DNA from: Spirochaetales bacterium
GTDB lineage: Bacteria; Spirochaetota; Spirochaetia; UBA9216
Direction of reading: 5' to 3'
NCBI GenBank assembly: GCA_016839055.1
Contig: JAEKNX010000003.1
Location: forward strand, 186,001 to 250,000
DNA: 64,000 nucleotides
The position numbers and the translations under genes are program-made. Each line of letters starts with the position of its first letter. Positions within the stretch are counted from its first letter, which is position 1. Of this stretch, positions 43,601 through 51,598 are shown piece after piece. The notes beneath the pieces are model-generated. The model saw only the letters and a list, made by a program, of their open reading frames with translations. It was not told the origin of the DNA and made no database searches.

Positions 43601-44416
43601 ATCGAGGGCCATTGCCTTGCCAAGCACCTTCAAAGAGCTTTGAAAATCTCCAAGAAGTGAATAGACCAGGGAAAGCTCGATGAGGGCAGAAATGTCATCC
43701 GGATTATTTTTGATATAATTTTGATAGTCAGTTATTGTCAGAAAAGGGTTATCAATTTCCGAACTTTCGAGTGACTTCGGAAAGACAGCGGGCCGGCTCT
43801 CGAAAGTTCCGGCTTCTTTCTCTTTATTTATAAAAAACAGGCTGTCCAGATAAAAATAATATCTGCCGTCGTATCCTCGTTTTTCAGCGACCTCGACACG
43901 GAGCCTATGCGGTCCTGATGAAAGATTTTCAACACTGACCTTATTCCAGTAATACGCCGGAGTATAGCCCTCGATAACCTTAACATCTTCACGGTAGACG
44001 GCCTTTAATGGATTCTCGTCAAGGCGGTAGGAGAAGGGACTCCCATAGGAAGGGCTCAGATCATCCTCCGGTCCGGGAGGGGTTCCGCCGTACCAGAACT
44101 CATAATCACCTGCTTCTTCGGCATAGAAAACAAATTCGGCATAGAAGGCGGCTCCGGCCTGAAGCCCGATATTCCTACTCAGCTGCAGACTCCTGAAGCC
44201 CGAACATCCGTAATTTGAAACAGCCTGATTTGCGAAATTCGTTGAAACGGCATCTTCACCTTCTATATAAATCAGAGCCGAACTCTCGGATGGAAATACC
44301 GGTTTAAGCCGACCGGCGGTATCCGCCCCATCCTGGGCCGCGGCTTCGATGACAAAATTCAGCAATATTAACGGGACAAGTACTAAAGTCCGTAAAATTC
44401 CATTCTTATTCAACAT
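40652..44416 (-). CDS. Large exported carbohydrate-binding/TPR/beta-barrel protein, PelB-like
   Basis: The 1254-residue protein begins with a signal peptide (to about residue 28, ending EAAAQ). A beta-sandwich at about 45-200 (YIEGEDAVSTNFAN, FYLDSLFFINKE) resembles a CBM35-type sugar-binding module. TPR repeats follow at about 230-530, an Ala/Glu-rich coiled coil near 560-620, more TPRs near 880-950 (FELGNYYLDEGLNKEASAQF), and from about 970 alternating strands typical of an outer-membrane beta-barrel. TPR-plus-barrel architecture is that of exopolysaccharide exporters PelB, BcsC and AlgK/E. It lies back-to-back with pelDEFG, so I take it as the exporter. The N-terminal sugar-binding module is not part of classical PelB. 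Confidence 0.7.
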   Translation of the reverse strand: MLNKNGILRTLVLVPLILLNFVIEAAAQDGADTAGRLKPVFPSESSALIYIEGEDAVSTNFANQAVSNYGCSGFRSLQLSRNIGLQAGAAFYAEFVFYAEEAGDYEFWYGGTPPGPEDDLSPSYGSPFSYRLDENPLKAVYREDVKVIEGYTPAYYWNKVSVENLSSGPHRLRVEVAEKRGYDGRYYFYLDSLFFINKEKEAGTFESRPAVFPKSLESSEIDNPFLTITDYQNYIKNNPDDISALIELSLVYSLLGDFQSSLKVLGKAMALDASDPYPIVLAAKNRLWKGDVNESLALYERALTVYPDDNVLWSEAGKVAAWTANYAKSIDFFVRGIARFPDDLNILVNLGLTYLWMAKNTEAEETFSTARRLASEDPARLRELGSIEEANGYPEYARDVYKFSIEQYPDYLEFYLLLQQSFLASGEREEADTVGRLIEKSFVPSERLNNELEIYREKLTLRDNVIAAYQSKLHDNPGDLELRQELAQTFFWNGMKTEAIEQIKYVLTTHTYRAAETFVRRNSDLLAVSDMAAALSEFFRSYAGASTALRRKLSVAASEVKGAAAAAEGAEDPGAAEKLRQKKQEFADAVSEAVYLAELWDERIISLEGLDEKMKSLLETEKADDEAFSGVIRSSRWSWERNFLINELSAVKESEPELASFMLGLARLAGKEYGRAADVLTPVPVKAEGMVIIETAEDAEASDVSGEKKVEIADYSGLPIGVLYPLYQALLLDMDERREQLIQAESERLYSDFPHLEAVEHDIRLSLELGAVGERYSPPDGVFYEGLLEESTEALSIFADNEKEVRGLQQKIERLLNQQSAVFAKKLERANYYLEADTYLIRFELGNYYLDEGLNKEASAQFRRVIAVDPWNLSATYKLGIVEQRYGNWSEAMKYYKKVYQQDPTYENAVYYYNQLERQNADEVKSSFLMTSTPAEISYLARLDYSTSFDSVFGLNLSYVFDQQRLYREYSGEQKGYFQVHQLEAGIPISFGIIGIEITPRAGIYAESLYYKTDYVFDEPVSLAEFISTFSVYPKFGASASWAWEVLTLDGSWDYSIEMDTFYPDRDIVWRNDFSLNANTWIDLEADFLGPLTTRTYGRLQLMSDDNIKGQVYQDASLGFTLLDAPIIKLYPGLSFNYENSLVSPGTGYYAPRNVIEAKASLRSVFTFPSEDWSSAFEGVLWAAGGGYWSNIGDAAYGEYVKAEGGVGLTWVKNSNAYYLNLYGLGTFNDAGNAYWEVTLALGTGLKLPGLLTP

Positions 44417-44442
44417 TCTTCTTTATCCCCCGTGCTCATTCA

Positions 44443-44455
44443 GATATAATATATC
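44443..44455. promoter_or_regulatory. Palindromic -10 region shared by pelD and the PelB-like gene
   Basis: GATATAATATATC is a perfect inverted repeat that provides TATAAT (44445-44450) towards pelD and a TATATT/TATTAT towards the divergent gene. The pelD ATG is at 44460, about three bases after the predicted start. The -35 on the pelD side (TTTATC, 44422-44427) is weak, so an activator may be needed. Confidence 0.45.
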
Positions 44456-44459
44456 GCGA

Positions 44460-45863
44460 ATGAACAGAAAAAAACATCTTAAACACTACTTCGAGACTGC
44501 TGCATTGACCGCGGCCGTCGTATGTCTGAATCTGTTGACTAAACCCGAGGATCCGGGATTCTCCTCACTACTGCACATTCCGTACATTATTCCCGCCCTA
44601 TTCTCTGCCGTATATTACGGCAGACGGTACGGACTGCTTAATCTCATACTCTCATTTGCGGCGCTTGGCATTTATAATGCTGCTACCTCTACTGAATTAC
44701 GCTCCTTTTTTCACAGGCAAAACCTGCTAATCCTCGTAATTACAATATTCCTCATTTATCTTTTCGGCACTATAAGGGAAATTGATCGGCTAAAAATAAG
44801 TAAAATCCGGGAGAGACTTCGAACTCTTGTAAAAGAAAATCACCGACTGAAAAAAATATCTTCCGCTCAGCTTGAAATAAACCGCGAACTTGAAGAACGC
44901 GTAACAGGGCAGAGAACAACCATAGCAACCCTTCACAAGCAGATGCACAGAATGGACAGCCTCAACCTGGGGAAATCACTCGATGTTTTAATTGAAACAG
45001 TCGAAATGTTCACCGGGGCGACTGAGCTCACAATCTGGACACAGAGCAGTGCCGGAGGATTTCTGCACTCGCCGGCCTCCAGCCATAAGAAAGGAAACTT
45101 TGACTCATCCGAGATGCTCAGCATTGACGACAGCATTGAAGGCTGGGTTTTTCGGAACAGCAGGATTGTATCAGCGCGGATGATTAATAATTACGAAAAT
45201 CTGAAAAAAATGGACAGGGGCCGGAATCTCATCACCATGCCTATACCCATAAACAAGCAGATCTGGGGAGTACTGAACATTGAAGAGATGCCCTTTGTAA
45301 GGTATAACCAATATACTGAGAAGCTCCTGGAAATAATCATCAGCCTTGCCGAACCTGCCCTCTCCAGAGCCGTCGATCATGACAGGCAGATACATCAGAG
45401 CGAAACCGATGCCGACACCGGCCTGCCGCTGTTTTCTCAGTTATACAACATGCTGAACAGGTATATTAAATCATCAACCGAAACCGAGACCAGAATGAGT
45501 CTCCTCATCATCGAAATGCAGAATTACGCAGAACTCTGTTCGCAGTCACCCGCTTCCTCAGTAAAAAAACTTTTTCTGAATCTAATAGATGATATCCTGA
45601 TGACCACCGCGGGAACGGCTGAATTTTTCATGCACAAGTCGGCCAACCAGATGTCGGTCCTCATTCCCGGCCTTGACGGAGACGGGGCATCGCTGCTTTG
45701 TCTCGAAATACTCGGGCTTATCAATTCCGCCGGCTGGACCATTGGGAACAAGGAAGTTTTCGTCGAGATGATCATCGGCTACTCATCTTTCGGCGAGAAT
45801 GCATCCGACGCTGACGGCCTTTTAAAACATGCCGAGCATCTGCTTGAAATTCAGAAACTCTGA
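44460..45863 (+). CDS. pelD: PelD-like membrane protein with GAF and degenerate GGDEF domains
   Basis: The 467-residue protein has four N-terminal membrane helices (to about residue 105), a coiled coil (about 110-165, RTLVKENHRLKKI), a GAF domain (about 170-310) and a degenerate GGDEF domain (about 320-467, opening DADTGLPLFSQL). This is the PelD layout; in Pseudomonas PelD binds cyclic-di-GMP through an RxxD site and activates Pel synthesis. Here the GGDEF signature is replaced by a SANQM-like sequence, and the residues aligned to RxxD read GTAE, so that site appears lost. It is followed by pelE, pelF and pelG. The ATG at 44460 has no ribosome site. Confidence 0.8.
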   Translation: MNRKKHLKHYFETAALTAAVVCLNLLTKPEDPGFSSLLHIPYIIPALFSAVYYGRRYGLLNLILSFAALGIYNAATSTELRSFFHRQNLLILVITIFLIYLFGTIREIDRLKISKIRERLRTLVKENHRLKKISSAQLEINRELEERVTGQRTTIATLHKQMHRMDSLNLGKSLDVLIETVEMFTGATELTIWTQSSAGGFLHSPASSHKKGNFDSSEMLSIDDSIEGWVFRNSRIVSARMINNYENLKKMDRGRNLITMPIPINKQIWGVLNIEEMPFVRYNQYTEKLLEIIISLAEPALSRAVDHDRQIHQSETDADTGLPLFSQLYNMLNRYIKSSTETETRMSLLIIEMQNYAELCSQSPASSVKKLFLNLIDDILMTTAGTAEFFMHKSANQMSVLIPGLDGDGASLLCLEILGLINSAGWTIGNKEVFVEMIIGYSSFGENASDADGLLKHAEHLLEIQKL

Positions 45864-45876
45864 CAGGAAATAATTA

Positions 45877-46596
45877 ATGAGAGACCCGGGATTTGATTAT
45901 ATTGATAACAGAAGCTCTTTTTTTCAACCAAAGACACCTTTCGCAGCGCTTAAGGCGGCAGAAGAGGGCCTATTACCAGCCGAAGCATACATTTATATGG
46001 CCACATCAGTTGAGGCCATCGCCGACAACCCGGAGCATCTCGAAGAAATCGAAAGGATACTCGGCCAGAGGAACCGTGACCTCAAAACAAACCTCCTGCT
46101 GATTGAAGTCCTGGGCAAGCTGATAAAAAACAAGGACAAGGAGATTGCCCTATTTGCAGCTGAAAGCATTAACGCGATTGAAAACGACTATAACCGTAAG
46201 ATCGAAGCCCTGCCTGAAGACGAATACCGCGAGAAAGCCCGTACCTACTCCGAGATGGCCGTTCTGAATAAATCAGTTCACGATCTGCAGAATTTCTATC
46301 TGCGCGAAGCCTTTTCGAATTTCAGGCAGCTTGAGCGCCTTCATGAATTAACCGTGGACGACAGTCTTGCCATGAGTCAAATTCTGATAGATCTCGACCT
46401 GCTTACCCAGGCCAGAAAAATTATCACCGACAAACAGCTGCATACCCCTGAAGCACTCTTCATTCTAGCCGACATAGCATTCAGGCAGCGTGATTATTCA
46501 GAACTCTTCAAGATCATTTCAAGGCTCAATGAACTCCGCTCAATCCTCGACAGCGATCAGACAATCATCATTGATTTCTGGATGGAAAAAGAATGA
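45877..46596 (+). CDS. PelE-like helical repeat protein
   Basis: A soluble, almost wholly helical protein of 239 residues, with TPR-like repeats (ALFILADIAFRQRDYSELFKI near the C-terminus). It sits exactly where pelE lies in pel operons. Classical PelE has two membrane helices before its TPRs; these are missing here, so it would have to be recruited by PelD or PelG. It starts 13 bases after the pelD stop and overlaps pelF by four bases. The identification rests mainly on position and TPR content. Confidence 0.6.
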   Translation: MRDPGFDYIDNRSSFFQPKTPFAALKAAEEGLLPAEAYIYMATSVEAIADNPEHLEEIERILGQRNRDLKTNLLLIEVLGKLIKNKDKEIALFAAESINAIENDYNRKIEALPEDEYREKARTYSEMAVLNKSVHDLQNFYLREAFSNFRQLERLHELTVDDSLAMSQILIDLDLLTQARKIITDKQLHTPEALFILADIAFRQRDYSELFKIISRLNELRSILDSDQTIIIDFWMEKE

Positions 46597-47987
46597 GCGA
46601 AAGACCCCGCGTATGCATAATCCTTGAAGGCTCCTACCCCTATGTCACGGGAGGAGTCTCAGCCTGGACCCATGATCTTATAATCAACCTTCCCGAAATA
46701 GATTTCGTATTGTTTACAATCTCACCCGAAAAAGATATGGAACTCCGGTACAGTCTTCCTGATAATGTTGTTGAGCATGCTGATATTGTTCTGAATAAGC
46801 ATTACGAATCGACAGCGAAACCAGCCTCAAAAAAGAAACTCATGCAGGCCGTAAACAACGCTCACAATCTTTTCCGCGCTAACAGCGTCGACAATTTTGA
46901 AGAACTTATAAACATCATCCCTGAAGGATTTTTCTTATATGATGAGGCGGTCAAGAGCACAACCGGATGGAATATGATTGTTGAAGCAAATCAGAAACAC
47001 AATCCGATGTATGCCTTTACCGACTATTACTGGGCGTGGAAATCATCACATGACATGCTGTTCACGATAATCGGATCCCGACTGCCCGAGGCCGACATCT
47101 ACCACGCAATATCAACCGGCTTCGCCGGAATTGCGGCGTCGGCGGCAAAAATAAGAAAAAAGAAACCTCTAATCCTTACCGAGCACGGACTCTACCATAA
47201 GGAACGCGAGATGGAAATCAGAAAATCAGATATGATTCGAGGCTATCAGCGGGACATGTGGATAAGGTTGTACAATGGATTCAGCCGAATCTGTTATTCC
47301 CAGGCTGACCGGATAATCTCATTGTTTGAAGAAAACCGGAGAAAACAGCATGAACTCGGAGCAAATCAGTCTATCACCGAAGTCATCCCGAACGGAATAG
47401 ATCTACCAAGATTTTCAATTCAGCGGGAAGAGAAGGACGGCTTTCATGTCGGACTCGTTGGCAGAGTCGTCCCCATAAAGGACATCAAAACCTATATATC
47501 GACGGCTAAAATCGTCCTTGAGCGTATCCCGGAGGCCACCTTCTACTGCATCGGACCGATGGACGAAGATCCGGGATATTACAGGGATTGTGAAATGCTT
47601 GTTAAGAGCTTTAAAATTACCGACAGATTCATCTTCACCGGAAGACAAAATGTACTGGATTACTATAAGTTTCTCGATGTACTGGTACTCACCTCAGTAA
47701 GAGAAGCCCAGCCCCTTGTCATCCTCGAAGGATACTGCGGCGGCGTTCCAGCTGTTGCCACAGCTGTCGGGAACATCCCCGAGATGCTCGACTACGACGA
47801 CCGCTTCCTTGCCCCGTCGAAAGATTCGGAAAAACTCGCCGAATGCATCCAATTCGTGCATGAACACCCGGACGAGATGAAGATCATCAACGAGGCTAAT
47901 AAGCAGAAAGCAATTACCTTTTACAACAAAACAGATCTCCACAGAAAATATCTCAAGATCTACCGGGAAACGGCGGGAAAGGCCTGA
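46593..47987 (+). CDS. pelF: PelF glycosyltransferase (GT4)
   Basis: The 464-residue cytoplasmic glycosyltransferase polymerises the Pel polysaccharide from UDP-sugar. The N-terminus CIILEGSYPYVTGGVSAWTHDLI is diagnostic for PelF. The GT-B fold continues with LILTEHGLYHKEREMEIRK, VIPNGID, and the nucleotide-sugar region FHVGLVGRVVPIKDIKTYI. LTSVREAQPLVILEGYCGGVPAVAT holds the conserved catalytic Glu pair. It overlaps pelE by four bases and pelG by one, so the three are co-translated. Confidence 0.93.
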   Translation: MSERPRVCIILEGSYPYVTGGVSAWTHDLIINLPEIDFVLFTISPEKDMELRYSLPDNVVEHADIVLNKHYESTAKPASKKKLMQAVNNAHNLFRANSVDNFEELINIIPEGFFLYDEAVKSTTGWNMIVEANQKHNPMYAFTDYYWAWKSSHDMLFTIIGSRLPEADIYHAISTGFAGIAASAAKIRKKKPLILTEHGLYHKEREMEIRKSDMIRGYQRDMWIRLYNGFSRICYSQADRIISLFEENRRKQHELGANQSITEVIPNGIDLPRFSIQREEKDGFHVGLVGRVVPIKDIKTYISTAKIVLERIPEATFYCIGPMDEDPGYYRDCEMLVKSFKITDRFIFTGRQNVLDYYKFLDVLVLTSVREAQPLVILEGYCGGVPAVATAVGNIPEMLDYDDRFLAPSKDSEKLAECIQFVHEHPDEMKIINEANKQKAITFYNKTDLHRKYLKIYRETAGKA

Positions 47988-49360
47988 TGGCAGGAATAGG
48001 GTTTGAACTACGCAAGGTAATAAACAAGGGCGGTCTGGGCTCATTCTTTCAGATAGCAATGTCCGGGGCAATGATAGTGGCGGGCCCATGGATTCTGTCG
48101 ATAATCACCATAATACTGATACAGACCTTCCTTATTCAGGCACTTGACGGAAAGCTTGAGCTGTTCATGGGTGTCATCATCTACTGTTACGCCTTCTCTC
48201 TGTTTTTATTCGGAGGCTTTCACTATCTATTTACAAGGAGAATGAGCGACCTTCTTTACAATAAAAAGGAGGGGCAGGCCTTCGGATACGTCCTCCTTCT
48301 TTGCATTCCAGTCAGCTTGGTCTCAATTCTCCTCTCGCTTCCGTCCGTACTGATGCTGGATCTAAAAATAGAGCACGCCGCCCTATTTAAGGCTTCGACT
48401 GTCCTGATTTTCACAATTGTAAACTGTATGTGGATAGTTATGCTATTCGTATCGGTACTGAAATGGTACATGAAAATCCTCATAGTATATGCCTCGGGGC
48501 TGTTTTCATCGCTCTTTTTTATATACATTGCCTCAAAGCATTTCGGCCTTGCAGGCGCGTTGCTCGGATTCGGAACAGGCCACCTGCTGATTGTCATCCT
48601 TCTTATAATTCTCTGTAGAGCTGCATGGAAACCCGTGAAGCCCGAACCTCCTCATGACATAAAGACCTCAGCGGGCTTTCACCCCTTAAGAAATTTCATC
48701 AAATACCTCCTGAGGCATAGATACCTCTTCGGCGCCGGGCTCCTGTACTACTGGGGGATATGGATAGACAAGTTTATATTCTGGCAGTCTTTCGGCGAGA
48801 ATTTATCCGAAACCTATATACGGCTCTTCTCGGCATACGACATTCCGGTGTATCTGGCCAACCTAACAATGATTCCGGGTCTCATCTTCTTCGTGATCTT
48901 TTCGGAAACTGAATTCTATACGGCTCTTAAACGATTCCTTTTCAAGCTTACGGGCGGACGTTATTCTGATATCCTGATGGCAAAACGGACACTCGGCCGG
49001 GTAACCCTGACGAGCATAAAAGAGCAGTCAATAATGCAGGGAACTATAACCGTCATTATTATTATAATGTCTGAAAATATAATCATGCAGATTACGCTGG
49101 CGGCAGTATTTTTCCATCTTCTCCTTTTAACCCTGCTAAACTATCTCTTCTACATCGAACAATACCGTCATGCCTTCTACTGTTCAGCAGTATTTTTCTG
49201 CGTAAACGCGATTACCGCCCTGATAACAGCCGCATCAATCCTGAGCCTATCGCCAGGATTCTCTTACATGATTTCAGCAGCGGCCGCTTCAGGTACGGCG
49301 GTTTTTCTGCTAAAAAGGGATATTTCCACCCTTGAACGCCATATATTTACAAAAAAGTAA
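47987..49360 (+). CDS. pelG: PelG inner-membrane exopolysaccharide transporter
   Basis: A 457-residue integral membrane protein with about twelve hydrophobic helices, of the PelG family (polysaccharide flippase fold). The start MAGIGFELRKVINKGGLGS and the following MSGAMIVAGPWILSI are highly typical, as is ESLTYIRLFSAYD-like SETYIRLFSAYDIPVYL in the middle. It moves the polymer made by PelF across the inner membrane, working with PelD and PelE. Its ATG overlaps the pelF stop. Confidence 0.93.
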   Translation: MAGIGFELRKVINKGGLGSFFQIAMSGAMIVAGPWILSIITIILIQTFLIQALDGKLELFMGVIIYCYAFSLFLFGGFHYLFTRRMSDLLYNKKEGQAFGYVLLLCIPVSLVSILLSLPSVLMLDLKIEHAALFKASTVLIFTIVNCMWIVMLFVSVLKWYMKILIVYASGLFSSLFFIYIASKHFGLAGALLGFGTGHLLIVILLIILCRAAWKPVKPEPPHDIKTSAGFHPLRNFIKYLLRHRYLFGAGLLYYWGIWIDKFIFWQSFGENLSETYIRLFSAYDIPVYLANLTMIPGLIFFVIFSETEFYTALKRFLFKLTGGRYSDILMAKRTLGRVTLTSIKEQSIMQGTITVIIIIMSENIIMQITLAAVFFHLLLLTLLNYLFYIEQYRHAFYCSAVFFCVNAITALITAASILSLSPGFSYMISAAAASGTAVFLLKRDISTLERHIFTKK

Positions 49361-49441
49361 AATAAACATTGTTTTTTATTTTTATTGCGGCATTAATTAC
49401 TTGGTTTGGTTCTTTGTTTTTTCGACATGAACAATAACAAA

Positions 49442-49460
49442 ACGGGAGTAAAACTCCCGT
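49442..49460 (+). promoter_or_regulatory. Leader hairpin directly before a ribosome site
   Basis: ACGGGAGT (49442-49449) and ACTCCCGT (49453-49460) form an eight-pair stem with a three-base loop, immediately followed by AAGGAG of the lipoprotein gene. It may stabilise the mRNA or limit readthrough from pelG. Confidence 0.6.
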
Positions 49461-49472
49461 AAGGAGCATATT

Positions 49473-50546
49473 ATGACAGATAAAAATATATTAAAATCAA
49501 CGATACTAATACTGATTATCTCAGCCGTACTGGTTTTTTCAGGCTGTGGAGCCGCAAGCTCAAACCTGCTGACAGTAGCTGAAAAAGAGGCATTTGAAGA
49601 CTATGTAATGAGTTCATACTTCATACTCAGGGGCGACGACGCGCTGGCAGTCAGCCGCACAGCATGGGACTACACGGTGGAGGTTATCCTCCCGACTGAT
49701 ATTGCAACACCGACAACTGCCACCAGCGTTAACTACCCTGAAAAGGGTCAAAAGACCGTCGTTACAATCACAAAAACTGCAACACTAAACGTTTTCAAGG
49801 TTTCCAATCTTACAACCTACCCCAACCGTGACTCGATCAACAACAGCCTTGAGGTCTACTACATCTTAAATGACGGCGACACCACATACGATACCGGGGA
49901 TGAAATTTGCACTTCTGACGGAACGGTAGATCCTCTCGCTCGGGAATCATTTGTAACTACCTTCGCCGACGGCACAACAAGAGAAGAAAAAATAAATGCC
50001 GTTCTCGGAACAGGAATCACAACAGGCTATGCCGAATTCGACATTAACGGTGACCTTACATTTCCGACTCCTGATGCCGACGGAATCTGGACACCGCCCG
50101 AAGGGGCTGCAGAATGGTCAAGCATGGTCATTTATGAACAGGTTGAAGGCAACACTTACAGTCTGTGGAGCTCCTATAAAAACATAATGGGCGTCAGATA
50201 CTACACCGAGCAGGGCAGTGGTTCCAGCCTCGTTAGAACAGCCGTTACATACGAGAGGATGATTACGCGTGACGCCGACACTCTGTCAGCGATGGACAAC
50301 TTGACCGCTTTTATTGGAAGACTTTTCAGCAGTGACCCGGGCAGCAATACCGTCTACACGGGCGAAACCCTGACCGAAACGGTGATTAGAACCAGACTTT
50401 CCGGAAATAAAAAGAAACAGATGGAGACGAACTCTACTGTTTTTGATACTGGCGGCAGCGCAATAATCAACTTTACAGCATCCTATGAAACAGCCGATGA
50501 CGGTACCGTTATAAGCACCGGAGCACCAGTTGCCGTTTATTATTAA
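49473..50546 (+). CDS. Lipoprotein of unknown function downstream of pelG
   Basis: The signal peptide ends with the lipobox LVFSGC, so Cys25 would be acylated and the protein surface- or periplasm-facing. The 357 residues are rich in Thr, Asp and Tyr, with alternating beta-strand segments (TVVTITKTATLNVFKVSNL) and no recognised domain. AAGGAG lies six bases before the ATG. It follows pelG by 112 bases and could serve the Pel locus (PelC is also a lipoprotein), but I see no PelC-like sequence and the protein is about twice its length. Confidence 0.7.
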   Translation: MTDKNILKSTILILIISAVLVFSGCGAASSNLLTVAEKEAFEDYVMSSYFILRGDDALAVSRTAWDYTVEVILPTDIATPTTATSVNYPEKGQKTVVTITKTATLNVFKVSNLTTYPNRDSINNSLEVYYILNDGDTTYDTGDEICTSDGTVDPLARESFVTTFADGTTREEKINAVLGTGITTGYAEFDINGDLTFPTPDADGIWTPPEGAAEWSSMVIYEQVEGNTYSLWSSYKNIMGVRYYTEQGSGSSLVRTAVTYERMITRDADTLSAMDNLTAFIGRLFSSDPGSNTVYTGETLTETVIRTRLSGNKKKQMETNSTVFDTGGSAIINFTASYETADDGTVISTGAPVAVYY

Positions 50547-50580
50547 CAAGTGAAAATCATCCAGTAAAATTTTCCGCAGA

Positions 50581-50613
50581 GAGGCTGCCTGACTCAGGCA
50601 GCCTCATTTTTTA
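50581..50613 (+). terminator. Rho-independent terminator of the lipoprotein gene
   Basis: GAGGCTGCCTGA and TCAGGCAGCCTC (50581-50605), separated by a single base, form a long stem, followed by six T. Confidence 0.93.
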
Positions 50614-50619
50614 TCCTGC

Positions 50620-50648
50620 TTGCATCAAAGCCTGCAAATCTGCATAAT
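50620..50648 (+). promoter_or_regulatory. Promoter of galU, leaderless geometry
   Basis: TTGCAT (50620-50625), 17 bases and CATAAT (50643-50648). Six bases then precede the ATG at 50655, so transcription should start on the A of the start codon. No Shine-Dalgarno is present. Confidence 0.55.
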
Positions 50649-50654
50649 AAGCTC

Positions 50655-51479
50655 ATGAAAGGATTAATTGTTGCCGCCGGCTACGGAAGCAGGTTCCTGC
50701 CTGTCACCAAGACCATACCGAAAGAAATGCTTCCACTGATCGATAAACCGTCAATAGCGTTTATAGTTGAAGAGTTCATCGCCTCAGGAATAAATGAAAT
50801 TCTGATAATCACATCACGCAGAAAAAAGGTCCTCGAAGACTTCTTCGACCGAGAAGTAGAACTTGAGGGCGTTTTCAGTGCCGAAGGCGATGCAGATAAG
50901 GCTAAAAAGATAGCCCCATATGAGGCAAAAATCTTCTTTGTCAGACAACAGGAAATGATGGGAACAGGCCACGCTCTCATGCAGGCCCGTCCGATGATGG
51001 GAAACGAAGCCTTCGTCGTGGCCTACCCTGACGATCTCCATTTCGGAGACAAGCCCCTGGCCGGACAGCTAATCGAAAAATATAACGAAACCGGCTGCAG
51101 CGTCATGGCAACAATCCATAATCCGCCGAATCTTGAGCGCTATGGCATCTTGAAACTCGCTGATGACAATCTTCATGTGACCGATATAGTTGAAAAACCG
51201 GCGCCAGGAAGCGAGCCAAGCCAGGAGGCCTCGATAGGCCGTTACCTCTACACCCCTGAAATATTCGATTATCTCGAGGAAGGCTGGGCGGCCCACAAAG
51301 GCGGAGAATACTATCACACCTATGCGCTTAACAAGATGATGAGAGAAGGCAGGGTGGTCTACAAGGAGACCGAGGGTGAACGCCTTGACACAGGGGCTCC
51401 TGAGGGATATCTGAGGGCAATTTTAAGGTACGCCGCGCAGAATCCGGAACTATCGGCCGTCCTAAAAGAAGAGCTCTAA
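50655..51479 (+). CDS. galU: UTP-glucose-1-phosphate uridylyltransferase
   Basis: The 274-residue enzyme makes UDP-glucose, the precursor of many surface glycans. The nucleotide-binding start GLIVAAGYGSRFLPVTKTIPKEMLP is the family signature, with the catalytic Asp in VAYPDDLHFGD and VEKPAPGSEPS further on. It follows the pel genes and would feed polysaccharide synthesis through UDP-glucose or its epimers. It has its own promoter and appears to be monocistronic. Confidence 0.95.
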   Translation: MKGLIVAAGYGSRFLPVTKTIPKEMLPLIDKPSIAFIVEEFIASGINEILIITSRRKKVLEDFFDREVELEGVFSAEGDADKAKKIAPYEAKIFFVRQQEMMGTGHALMQARPMMGNEAFVVAYPDDLHFGDKPLAGQLIEKYNETGCSVMATIHNPPNLERYGILKLADDNLHVTDIVEKPAPGSEPSQEASIGRYLYTPEIFDYLEEGWAAHKGGEYYHTYALNKMMREGRVVYKETEGERLDTGAPEGYLRAILRYAAQNPELSAVLKEEL

Positions 51480-51598
51480 TCAGACTATTTTTAAAGAGGG
51501 CTATAATCAGGATAGTTGTTTCTTCCACCGCTGATTCGGTACAGTCCTCCGTGGATGTTTTGCCCATGGCAAAACTCCAGAGGAACCGCAGCTTCCTC

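Noticed and set aside
49473-50546. PelC
   Set aside because: It is a lipoprotein next to pelG, but about twice the length of PelC and without its recognisable fold motifs.
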